Source of the DNA: Hofstenia miamia
Taxonomy: Eukaryota; Xenacoelomorpha; Acoela
NCBI GenBank assembly: GCA_004352715.1
Contig: SCFE01000002.1
Span: 4,341,642 to 4,405,641 of the forward strand
Length of the DNA: 64,000 nt
Direction: 5' to 3'
The translations under genes were made by a program, and so were the position numbers. This document shows, one piece after another, positions 22,240 through 33,800 of this stretch. The stretch's first letter is position 1, and each line of letters opens with the position of its first letter. Under the pieces are notes generated by a model. That model was given only the letters and a program-made list of their open reading frames with translations. It searched no databases and was not told where the DNA came from.

Positions 22240-23979
22240 ATAATTTATTAGCGGTGCACCTAAAAGTATTACTACAATTAAGATTAGTTCATTACAATGA
22301 ATCCAGGCCCTCTCATTTCCGAAAATATGTTGCAAAGTGAAATTGTTAAAGAATATGTTAAATTTATATATATTAATGCAAGAAGTTTAGTTTCAAATCT
22401 CAGTAAATTCTATAATATAGTGAGCCAAATTGGAAACAATGCAATATATGTAATTACAGAAATTTGGTTAAACGATTCCAGTAATGTAAAGGCTCTATAT
22501 AATCCTATTCCTAACGCTTTTGACATACATTTCAAAAATTGAACAGAAAGAGGCGGTGGGTTAATGATATTAATTCCGAAATTTTTAAAAATAAATTTAT
22601 CAGTGTTTTTGGTGATTTCAATGTGAATTACTTAAATTACTCGGAATCAAAAATAATTGATTACATATGCGATACTTTTGATTTTCAAATTATTAACAAA
22701 ATCAAGCCTACTAGGCACTCTAACCTAATCGATTATTTTCTTTCTGACAGTACTAATAAGTATAAGACTTTAACATTTGAATCGCGCGGCTCCACTCAGG
22801 ACGAAATTAGTCAGCACTAATTACTCAGCACCGGTTTGGAAACCTCGTGATTGCAGCCTAATTAAGCAGCAGCTAATCATCAAGAATAAATTATTTGAGT
22901 TTGCCAAGTCCAATCCAATTGAATCGAAATTGACCAATTATGAAAACGCCAAGCATGTAATTAAAAAACATCGAAAACCAAATTATGACTCTAGGGTTAA
23001 AGATTATTTTAAAAAATTTAAAAAATCTAGTCAAAAATGGAAATTTGTAAACAGAAGCATTGGAAAATCTAAAGGTTTAAATATAAACATTGAAGGGTTA
23101 CGTGATGATAACACGATATGCAGGGATAAACGCAAAATTGCAAATGTATTAAACAAAACTTATAAAAACATGGGTAAGTTTGAATCAATCGGAAAAAAAT
23201 TTCTTCTAACACTAAAATTGATTGTAACGTCAAAACTGAATTTCACTTCAGCTTAATTTCATATTACGATTTAAAAAAAGAAGTCCTTAAACTTGATGAA
23301 AACAATTCATGCGGTTCTAGTCACTTGCCATATGGGATAATTAAAAAGTATTTCATATATTTGACGAATATTTTCTTTTAGCATTTAATCAGTGTATTAT
23401 TGACAATCAATTTCCAGATATTTTGAAAAATTCTGATATTTCACCACTATACAAAAAAGGCGACCCATTAGTATTACTCACCCGTTTGCCTAAAATATTT
23501 GAAAAAATTCTTGCAGTACAAATTATAAATTTATTAAGGAGAATCGCATTTTATCAGAAAATCAATACGGATTCAGGCCAAACTTCAGCACAACTAACGC
23601 AATTTTGTCACTTACCGAAAAAACAAAATCTAATTTAAATAAAAAATTGTCCACCGCGGTTGAATTTCTCGATCTTAGTAAGGCCTTTAATTCAATTAAT
23701 TTTGAAATGTTACAGTCAAAATTGCTCAATCAAAGTTTTAGCAAAACAGCGACTAAATTTATTCTTAGTTTTTTAAGTAATCGTAAGCAAAGAGTAAAAA
23801 TTGATAGAATCTATTCAAACTATGTCATAACAAATTTAGGCGTTCCCCAAGGAACTGTACTAGAACCAGTATTGTTTTCTCTTTATGTCAATGATATTTC
23901 CGAAACAATTTCTAATGGAACTATATATCAATATGCAGATGATACATGTGTACTAAGAACAGCTCAAAATCCAGTATGA
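22240..23979 (+). mobile_element. LINE A copy 1: endonuclease and RT, broken
   Basis: Reads in order: a start-like MNPGP (22297), apurinic endonuclease pieces (FIYINARSLVSNL; ITEIWLND; ERGGG; VFGDFNVNYLNYSESK; PTRHSNLIDYFLSD), a linker (YENAKHVIKKH...FKKSSQKWKFVNRSIGKSKG), then RT (ISPLYKKGDP; RLPKIFEKILAVQ; FLDLSKAFNSINFEML; SFLSNRKQRVKI; LGVPQGTVLEPVLFSLY; YQYADDTCVL). The RT catalytic YADD is intact, but at least five frameshifts or stops break the frame. It is CR1/Jockey-like. It stops at an (AT)n tract, so the 3' part is missing. Other copies: 25.7-28.0 kb and 42.7-46.5 kb. Confidence 0.85.
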
Positions 23980-24002
23980 AGCGACCAGACAATTAACCAA
24001 GG

Positions 24003-24036
<34 letters not shown>
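24003..24036. repeat. (TA)n microsatellite
   Basis: About 16 uninterrupted TA dinucleotides at the broken end of LINE A copy 1. Confidence 0.95.
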
Positions 24037-24041
<5 letters not shown>

Positions 24042-24809
24042 GTTTAGTTTGTAGTATCCCACTTTGTTATTTTTTTCAGCAATAAATTTGCTTTTGCTCT
24101 TTAAAAAATGAAATTTAAAAATTCAGGTTATTTTCCTATAAAAGACCCAGTGGATTATTGCATGCTGTGTCTCATCATTTATAATTAATAATTATTATGC
24201 TACATATTTAATATAAAATTTGTTTCACCGGTCTGTTTTCATTCATTTTCAAAAAAAACGGTTCTCTTTGTCATATTTATAATCAGTTTTATAGTAACTA
24301 CTGCTTAGGAGGTAATTATTAAAAATAGATTGTGAAACTCCAGTAGTTTTTGCCTGACGTGTTCGATTTCTCCTTCCGCACATGTGTAGCAAATAAGGTA
24401 CTTGTATAAATATCACTTTGCGTAACAACATATCACAAACGTAAAATGAAGTTCATCATCTAATCATTATTGTTACTGGTAGTAAGTATTTTTGAGGCCG
24501 GCCATTCAAAAATTCATTTACCAATGTAAAAACATTTCGTACAAATCGACGCATTGTTTCCAATATTTAGATGTATTCTTAAACAATTATTTATTATAGC
24601 AAAGTGTATTATATTAGTTCTATGATGAATAACGTCTGAAATGATGCAAATGGCAAGTATACCTCTTTTTATTTTTGAATTCTGTAAATTGAATTTTAGG
24701 GCATCGCCTTTTGTAAAACATTTTGATTATATATTTGAATATATTAATAAAGATACCTGTTTTATAAATACCATTAATTGTAAATGATTATTTTCAGATT
24801 CCCAGACAA
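24037..24809. other. Upstream region of ferrochelatase, no gene seen
   Basis: A+T-rich with no recognisable coding. TTTTCAG at 24791-24797, twelve bases before the proposed start codon, is a good 3' splice site and could end a 5' UTR intron or accept a spliced leader. Confidence 0.5.
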
Positions 24810-27800
24810 ATGAGCGCATTGCTGAGGCGTTCACACCGAAATGTCTATAAAAGCAGGTATACTTTTTTAAGAAGCTTTTTTTAGCATCTCTTAAGGCATG
24901 CAAGTAATGCAAAAACTGGCATATTAATGCTCAACATGGGTGGACCCGAGACTACATCGGATGTTAAGAACTTCTTAACTAATTTATTTCTTGACTCTGA
25001 TCTAATTCCTTTAGGACGATTTCAAAGGTTCGTATTTGACATTTTTTGTATTGCATGAACATTTTACATTTTTACCTAAGATTGTAATTCAAGCTTGCAT
25101 GTAAAATTATAAAATAATGTAGTTCTGCTCTTTGTAGCTTTTGAAATTTAACGCCAAAATTCTATTTATTCAAATTGTGAATGATACACCAACTTTTGAA
25201 AGTTTTTTTGAACTATATCTGCTAATTTGTAAGAACCTCATCCACAACGATACTACTGAATGTTTCACTGAATTTTTTTAGTTTTATAGCACCATGGATT
25301 GCAAAAAGACGAACTCCGAGCATAATTAAGCAGTACGAAGAAATTGGTGGTGGTTCACCCATTAAAAAATGGACAGAATTGCAGGGGAAAGGAATGATTA
25401 AGTTACTGGATAAATTAAGTCCAGCTACTGCTCCTCATAAGTTTTACATTGGGTTTCGTTATGTTGATCCTTTAACATCGGACGCCATTAAGTCTATGGA
25501 AGCGTGAGTTCTTATTGTTGAAAGTTTTTGAAAATATCTTATAATTTAACCAATGACAGTTAGAATTTTAGTTATTCTAGTTGTCTTTGACTTTAACCGC
25601 GTTTGATTTTGATGCTGCTTTGCAAATCTAAATAATTTTAAAACCGGTACGTAAATTAGAATATGAATTAAAACACGATATATTTGAATCACTCTGGATT
25701 GAAATTACATCATTTGAAAATTAATCCCATAAAGAACTGATTAATATCACATACAATAAGAATTATCATATTGACTATTTAAAATTTAAGGCAAATGAAA
25801 TATCCGAAATTAGTGATCTCTACTAATCTATAAATATTTAATAACTTTGAAAAAAATCGTTAAAAGAATTTTGCGCAACATACGATTTTCATTGTGTAAA
25901 TGCTGACTTTCCTACACGACATGACAATTTAATTGATTACTTCCTAACAAATTCCGACTTAGTTTTTAAATCCTTCATGTTTGAATCATTCAGCGACCAT
26001 GCTCTTTGCACATATATAAGTAATATAACTACCAAAGTCAATAAATTTAAAATAATTTATGCAAGAGATTGTCTAAATTATTCGGACGAAATAATGGAAA
26101 CACTTTTGAAAAACATATCGTTCAACTATATATACACATTAAAATCTGGATCTTGGATGATTAATTATATTTCAAAAGAAATTTGCAATGCAGTTAATAA
26201 AGCGCCACCAATTAAGTACCGCAAAGTAAAATTAAAAGGGCGCAAGTTTGCTTTATCAAATGCCGACGATAGTGACTCCTTCATTTGCTCCACTAAGCGC
26301 TATCCCGCCTGTTGGAAGACATCTTGGATTTCTCCGCTGTTAAAATCTAATCAGCTTCCCTCCTCGCAGGTCACGTCCTACCGCCCAATAGCTATTCTAT
26401 CTCGACTGTCTATCATCTTTGAACGCCTTGTTTTTCGTTATGTATTCCCAAAAATTCGTCACCTCATCTCTTCCTCTCAGCATGGCAACCTTCCTGGTCG
26501 CTCTACGATTACTAACCTGCTCNNNNNNNNNNNNNNNNNNNNNNNNNNNNNNNNNNNNNNNNNNNNNNNNNNNNNNNNNNNNNNNNNNNNNNNNNNNNNN
26601 NNNNNNNNNNNNNNNNNNNNNNNNNNNNNNNNNNNNNNNNNNNNNNNNNNNNNNNNNNNNNNNNNNNNNNNNNNNNNNNNNNNNNNNNNNNNNNNNNNNN
26701 NNNNNNNNNNNNNNNNNNNNNNNNNNNNNNNNNNNNNNNNNNNNNNNNNNNNNNNNNNNNNNNNNNNNNNNNNNNNNNNNNNNNNNNNNNNNNNNNNNNN
26801 NNNNNNNNNNNNNNNNNNNNNNNNNNNNNNNNNNNNNNNTCTACGCGTCTCCTTGTTGGTGGCCTTCTCGTGCTTTGTTCCACTCCATGGAACGTTTCCA
26901 GAAACGCGCTTTCAAATGGATTTCCTCTTTGGACTATAAAGACGCTCTGCTGAAATTCTCCACTCTCCCGCTGTCACTCTACTTCCATGCCTGTGATCTC
27001 CTTCTGTTCAATCGACTACTGACTCGCAAATTGGATCTTGATCCTTTTGATTTCATTAAGTTCTCCAATTCCTGCTGCACTCGCTCTGATGATGTTGTCA
27101 CCTTCTCCATTCGTCGTACAAAGAAACATCGCACCCTTCACTCGTTTTTCAATCGTGCTTGTACTGCTGCTAATTACATCTTGACTCGCAACCCTCCAAC
27201 AGCGATTGATTTCTTTTCCCCACCACCGAGCTTCAAGAAATCTTTGATGGCTTTCCTCTTTGCTGAGCCCTTCTCCGACTTCGCCTACTCTTCCATTTGC
27301 TCCTATTTCATCTCCTGTGACTGTCCTCGCTGCCGTAAAACTTGACTTGTTTTTATTTTCTTGTTGTGTATGCCTTCAGCGGCTAAATAAAGTCATTGAT
27401 TATTATTATTATTATTATACATGAACTAGTAAGTATTAAAAGAAAATTGTTTGATGTCGCTCAAACAGAATCGGCAACAACTAATTGGACTAATTACGAA
27501 AAATCAAAGAAGATTATTAAAGAATTAAGAAATAAAAAATCTGCCTTAAAACAAAAAAGGTTCTTCAATAAACTAAATAATACAAACAAAAAATGGCGGT
27601 ATATTCATAAAATTTTGGGAAAAAGTAAATGACTTTCAACTGATATTAATGAATTAAGGAATTAAAATCAAACTATAACAGAAAATATGAGAATAATAGA
27701 CCACTTAAATACAACATTTAAGGAGCTTGGCAATTTCAATTTTCCCCAATATAAGAGAAAGACAAATTATAATAAATTGCCAGGAAAAACATATATTTCT

Positions 27801-30800
27801 TTCAGACTCATAAATGCAAATGAACTAGAAACCATAATAAAAACTTTAGACACAAATAAATCAACGGCAGCATATAATTTTCCAATCTTTATTATGAAAC
27901 GTCATTTTCATATCTTTAGTGAACATCTACTATTCGCATTTAACCAATGCATTATTGATAATTTGATAATTCAAATGCTTTTCTATTTGATCTTAAATTT
28001 TGATTTGTAATTGACATAGTTGATTTCTTATGCTTACACAAAACCTATTTTAGTTTTAAGAAGGTTATTTAAATTTTAAATTTATGTTTAGAATGTTTTT
28101 TCAACTAGTGAGATAGCAGCGTTTGTGATATATATATATATATATATATATATTACTTTCTTCACTGTATTTTTCATGTACCCAGTATTTTATAGTTTAT
28201 TTGTTGTTTTCGTAAATATTATATATTCGTATAAATGCATTTTAATGAATTCCTAAAAATGGAAGAGGATTAAATTTTGCTCATTATTTATTCATGCTCA
28301 TATGTTTTCTATTGTTTACAGAATCTAAAATATTTTTTGCACTTTTATTCTGGTTTTTGAATTAACACACTTCACACTTTTATTCAAGTGATAATGGGTA
28401 GACATTCCTTTCTATAATTTAATAACATTGGCATTGATGTAGTCGTTATATACCTACAATTCTTAATTTTATTATTTCAAAAATACCTTAGATCATTAAA
28501 TTTGACAATGACAACTGACGTGACTTGACTTAAAACCCGAGTCCCTTCGAAGTTTGAAACAATGATTTGACTCGATCCAAGGCGAAGGAAAAATATGTCG
28601 ATAAGCAATAACTACAATAACTATAAAAATGTTCACGAATCTCATCCAAATGTTTTGTAAAGATTAGTTTAGTAATGATATATTTAGCAATGTAAAAACA
28701 CTCTGCAACCGAAATTTTTAATACGATCCATTTGATTTTAAGTAGATGTGAACTTTTTTCTTTCCAAAAAAATCTTTTATAGAAGTTTTTTTATTGAATT
28801 CCTCCCTGAACACACATTAATATAATATCGTTTGATTTCACTATGACTACTGGAAATAATATCTACCAAAATGTGGCATCTGTATATTTCGATGAATTTA
28901 ATAAACACGTCTTTATTCTTAACTTTAAAACTTGTAAGAACAAATTTGAATTGAGAAAAATTACTATGACCAGTGCTGCCTAACTGGATCAATCAAATCT
29001 AACAACAATGCTAAAAATGATGCTAATGAGTATATTCTTGCAAGTCTTTATTATATCAATAGTGTTTATCCACATCCATACAAAATGCATTCATGAGTGA
29101 TTTAAAATTTTTTGAACGGGAACTTAAATTAATTACGAATTCTTTTATCAAACAGTCTTCCTTATTTTCTGATATACTCTAAATATGTTAAGAACTCATT
29201 TCAAAAATTTAATTGCTATTTATGGCATATATCAGAATTAAATGCAATTCTTTCTTAGTTTATTTACAAACGTTAAGGACAAAGTAAGAGTAGATATTTG
29301 CAAAAATCTTAAGCTTCAAAAAAGTATTATTATTAACATGGTTTATACGCCAATTACAAAAATAAATTGCTCAATGCGTGGTTTCATGATTTCTCACGAA
29401 ACAGGATAGTAATCCGCAGTAAATAAGTAAGTCTTCAACTGCTTCTTGAATTGTGTATACGAATCCAAGAATTTAAGATTAGTTGGGAGTGCATTCCATA
29501 ATGTCGGGCCAAAAACGGCAATTGATCGATAGCCAATTGAAGTTTTATAAGCAGGAACGCAGAAATCAACTTCAGTTGACAGTCTACTAGATCTCCTAGT
29601 GGATTAATCTTTTCTCTTAGTGAAACAGCTAATAAGGTAGTTCGGTAGTCTGTAGTTGCGACACGCTCTATACATTATCGTTAGAACATTGTACTGAATT
29701 CTAGATTTAATCGACAGCCAATGAATGTCATGCATTAGGGGCGAAATATGGCATCTTCGTTGCTTTACCGAGTAAAGGACTCTTATAGTTTGATTCTGTA
29801 TCTTTTGCAATTTCTTTATCAGCACATCAGGTAGTCCGACGTATAATGAATTGCAGTAATGGAGTCGCGGAGTAAGATAACTAAGAAAAGGTCTAGCTGC
29901 TCTGATTCCACGGAGATAATANCAGCTGACTCCAATGTCTCTCATTCCTCCAGGACATGTAGGTGAGCATACACAGCAACCAATATTTCTAAATCCACTT
30001 CTGCACTTAGGGTAAACTAAAATATATTCTGTTAGTATTCACTATATCATGGTAATTGTAATCTTTGATGAAAATTTCATTGCGACCTACCTCAAATGGA
30101 CATATATAAATTATGTTTACATCAGTAATCTAGATATATCAATGAATACAAGTTTATAAAAAGTCTAAGTCCGGTTAGTTCCTGTCTAATTTGAAAATTA
30201 CTAATCTAAAGTATTTTCAGATTATTGCTTGGCCCAATTATTAATATTGCATTGCCAGATGTGCCACATTAATTTCTAAGCCTCCAAAGATTAATCAGAA
30301 ATTGTAAACATTTTTCCAAAATCAATAAAGAACTTAATGCATAAATTACTAATTTACGATTGGATTAGAACAATTTCTACAAAAATTCTACATTAACAAA
30401 TTTATTTTTGAAATTTGAAATTTCCATTTTGCTTCTATCAATAACAAAGTTCTCAGCAATGCAATCCAAAAGTTTTAGATTGAAACATAAAATATATAAC
30501 TACTATTAAATATTGGAACAGCACATGTTTATAAATCAATTATTTCTACATTTCTTACCGATTAAGCCCCATTTTTCGCAGCTGTTTCCAGGATTAGCTC
30601 TACGGCATCTAGAAAACTGGCCTCTATCATTAAACCAATCTCCAAATTTCCATGGATATCCTCCTCCTCTTCCATAACTTCTTGGTTTGAAGCAGAAGGC
30701 GCCATCATCCCTGAAACCTCTGTAGCAATTCTATAAAGATTAATGCAATATAAAGCTAATGTAAAGATAAAATTTCATAAATATTTTGTAGTAGTATACC

Positions 30801-33800
30801 TGCCAACATACAAATGATACACCTTTGTAGCCACTTCGGCATTTAGGGTAGCAAAGTAGACCACTTTTTTGTAAGTTGATGTCACATTGTGATGGAATGG
30901 TACCAACACCACGACCGTAGGTTCTTCTCCAACATAAGGAGGTGTATACTGGAGCAACCACTAAGGCAATACACGTAAACAACTGAAGTAACTTCATTCT
31001 TGTAAAACGAATGAATTTGAATTAAATTTTGGGGGCTTTTATAGAATCTTCTATTTGTTTTCTAATTATTGAAAACCACTTTAGGCGTATATTTAATAAT
31101 TAAATTCTTTGATGTAGTTACTTATGCAAATATTGTTTGAAGTTCTACTTAAATTAATAAATTAAGTATTAGTCTAATATCAGATATATCAATTACAATT
31201 AATATATATATTTTAATCGCCCCCCCCCTATATGCAATTGATGAAATCTTCTAAAGTATATAATGTATTATTGCATTTTTAACAACTATTTTGATCTAGT
31301 GGGTTGGAAAAATAGAGCATTCGATACATAATAACGGTTAACAAGCTCTTTATATCCATACGATGATACAAAACAAAGTTATGCTCCAATCAAAATGTAA
31401 AAACAAAAACAAACTCCTTTACAATTAAATTATCTTATGTTCTTCAAAAACGTGTAATTTTTTTGATGATCCTAATAATGCTTGGTGACTTTATAAATTA
31501 TGCTTAATTTTGCTTTCGAGAAAATTGCATAACTTTTTGCACTTTTTATGCTATTATCTAAGTTGTTCCAAAGTTTGGATTTATTATAAATGAAGGACTT
31601 TTCCCAATAGGAAGACTTATTAAGTACAGTTGTAGTAAATGCGTGAGTGCGTGAGTTAAATTTTAATAAAGTCTCTAAATGGAGATGGATGTGTTAACTT
31701 ACAGAAATACTTGTATAAAAATAAAAACTTTTGTACATAAGTAAAGGTTTGTTGTTTATCAAATTGAAACGTCGTTCAGACTGCAAGGTTAAATGTTGTG
31801 GTTAATTGCTCAGTTCTGTTAATGTTAATTCCATTAAGTAAAAAGCGGGCATTCTATAAAATTTGTTTTTCGAAAAAAAGTTTTTTTTTCGCGTTTTGGT
31901 AAAAAACTTTAAATTACGGGTATACTTTTCCCCCTATTTCATTTTTCAAATTTTTTTTGAAATAAATTCCCCAAAAACCCGAGCCCCTTTTTATTCGACA
32001 ATCAAGTATTTAATTTATTATTATTATTATTATTATTTTTAATTACAAAAATAAATTACAAAATTAATAATTGAATCAAAGGCCGTCATTCATGATTTCT
32101 CACGAAGCAGGATAGAAATGCGCAGTAAATAAGTAAGTCTTCAACTGTTTCTTGAAATTGAGTATGAATCCAAGACCTTAAGATCAGATGGGAGTGCATT
32201 CCATAATGTCGGCCATGAACGGCAATTGATCGATAGCCAATTGAAGTTTTATATGCAGGAACGCAGAAATCAACTTCAGTTGACAGTCTACTAGATCTCC
32301 TAGTGGATGAATCTTTTCGCTTAGTGAAACAGCTAATGAATGTCATGCATTAGGGGCGAAATATGGCATTTTCGTTGCTTTACCGAGTAAAGGACTCTTA
32401 TAGCTTGATTCTGTATCTTTTGCAATTTCTTTATCAGCACATCAGGTAGTCCGACGTATAATGAATTGCAGTAATCCAGTCGAGAAAGAATGGTTGACTG
32501 AATTACTAATTGAGCGGAGTAAAAACTAAGAAAATGTCTAGCTGCTCTGATTTCACGGAGATAATATATACAATTGGAACACACAGCATTGATCTGGGAT
32601 TATCACGCGAGGTGCTCATCAATGGTAAAACCAAGAGTTTTTAACTTGTTTGTAATTGGTATGGTGTCTCCCATTAATTGAAAAGTTTTAGGAATGTGAA
32701 ACTTGCAATTTCTTTAACAACTAATAACGATTAACTTAGTCTTAGATTCATTCATCTTTAAAAAAGACATGGCACACCATTTTGAAATTTTACTTGTAAT
32801 TGAATTTACGAATGATAGCGTTTCCTCCTCCAATGAAGTATCAACTGAAAAATAGATCTCGTTGTTGTCCGCATATATGTGGTACATAACATTTTGTGAC
32901 TTGAGTAAATCAGCCAAGGGTAGCAGGTAAATCTTAAAAAGCAAGCCAGCAAGTATCGATCCCTGAGGTACTCTAAAAAGTGAATCAATTTCAGGGGATT
33001 GAGTCTGATTTATAAGAACAGTACATTTTCGATCAGTAAGAAATGACTTTATCCAGCTCAGAGCAAGATCAGTTATTCCGAGTCGACTTTCAAGTATATC
33101 AAGTAATATCTCATGGTCAACAGTGTCAAAAACGGCAGAGAGATCAATTGGAAGAAGGACAGTCGCTCTACCTTTATCAATAACCTCGGATATGTCCTGA
33201 TACATTTTCAACATTGCAGTTTCACAGGAAGAAAATTTTCTGTAGGGTGATTGATAATCATCTAGGAGCTCATAGTCATCACAGTGCAGTTGAATTTGAT
33301 TTAGAACGACTTTTTCCATTACTTTAGACAAGAAAAGAGAGTTAGCTACTGGCCTATAACTAGAAAATAGTTCGGGATCCAGAGACTGCTTCTTTATATG
33401 AGGCTTTATAATACTAGTCTTCAAGCAATTAGGGAAATAGCCAGTATTGAAAGAAAGGTTTACAAATTAACCATTATCGGCGAAAAACTGGGTATCATTT
33501 CTTTGAATAGCGCAGTTTTTTAAAGGATCAGCAGGGCTAGTCGCGTTAGATATACTTCTGCATACACACTCGATATCAATTGGTGTTGCCAACAAAAATT
33601 TGTCAAGTTTAGTATGAGACACATCAAAGAGCACCGGAACAATATTGGTTACGCATTGGGGTTCAGTACCGGCAATGTCGGAGCGAATGTTGATTATTTT
33701 CTGATTGAAAAAATGATTGGACTTATCAGCGAAGAAGCCATCAGACTTTGATTTGGGTAACAGCCTCGGTTTTTTACGGTTCATAGCGTTGTCGATTATC

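Larger units (their letters stand above)
25700..28010 (+). mobile_element. LINE A copy 2, split by another LINE
   Basis: The left part (to about 26260) is the endonuclease end, [20 protein letters not shown] and [13 protein letters not shown], then a linker [17 protein letters not shown]. The right part resumes at about 27419: [45 protein letters not shown], then [14 protein letters not shown] and the start of RT ([10 protein letters not shown]), colinear with LINE A copy 1. RT palm is missing. LINE B sits between the halves. All of it lies in ferrochelatase intron 3, in the sense orientation. Confidence 0.8.

Noticed and set aside
21813-22340. 175-codon plus-strand open frame
   Set aside because: Opposite to a LINE RT remnant on the minus strand with strong motifs; it only touches LINE A copy 1 at its end.
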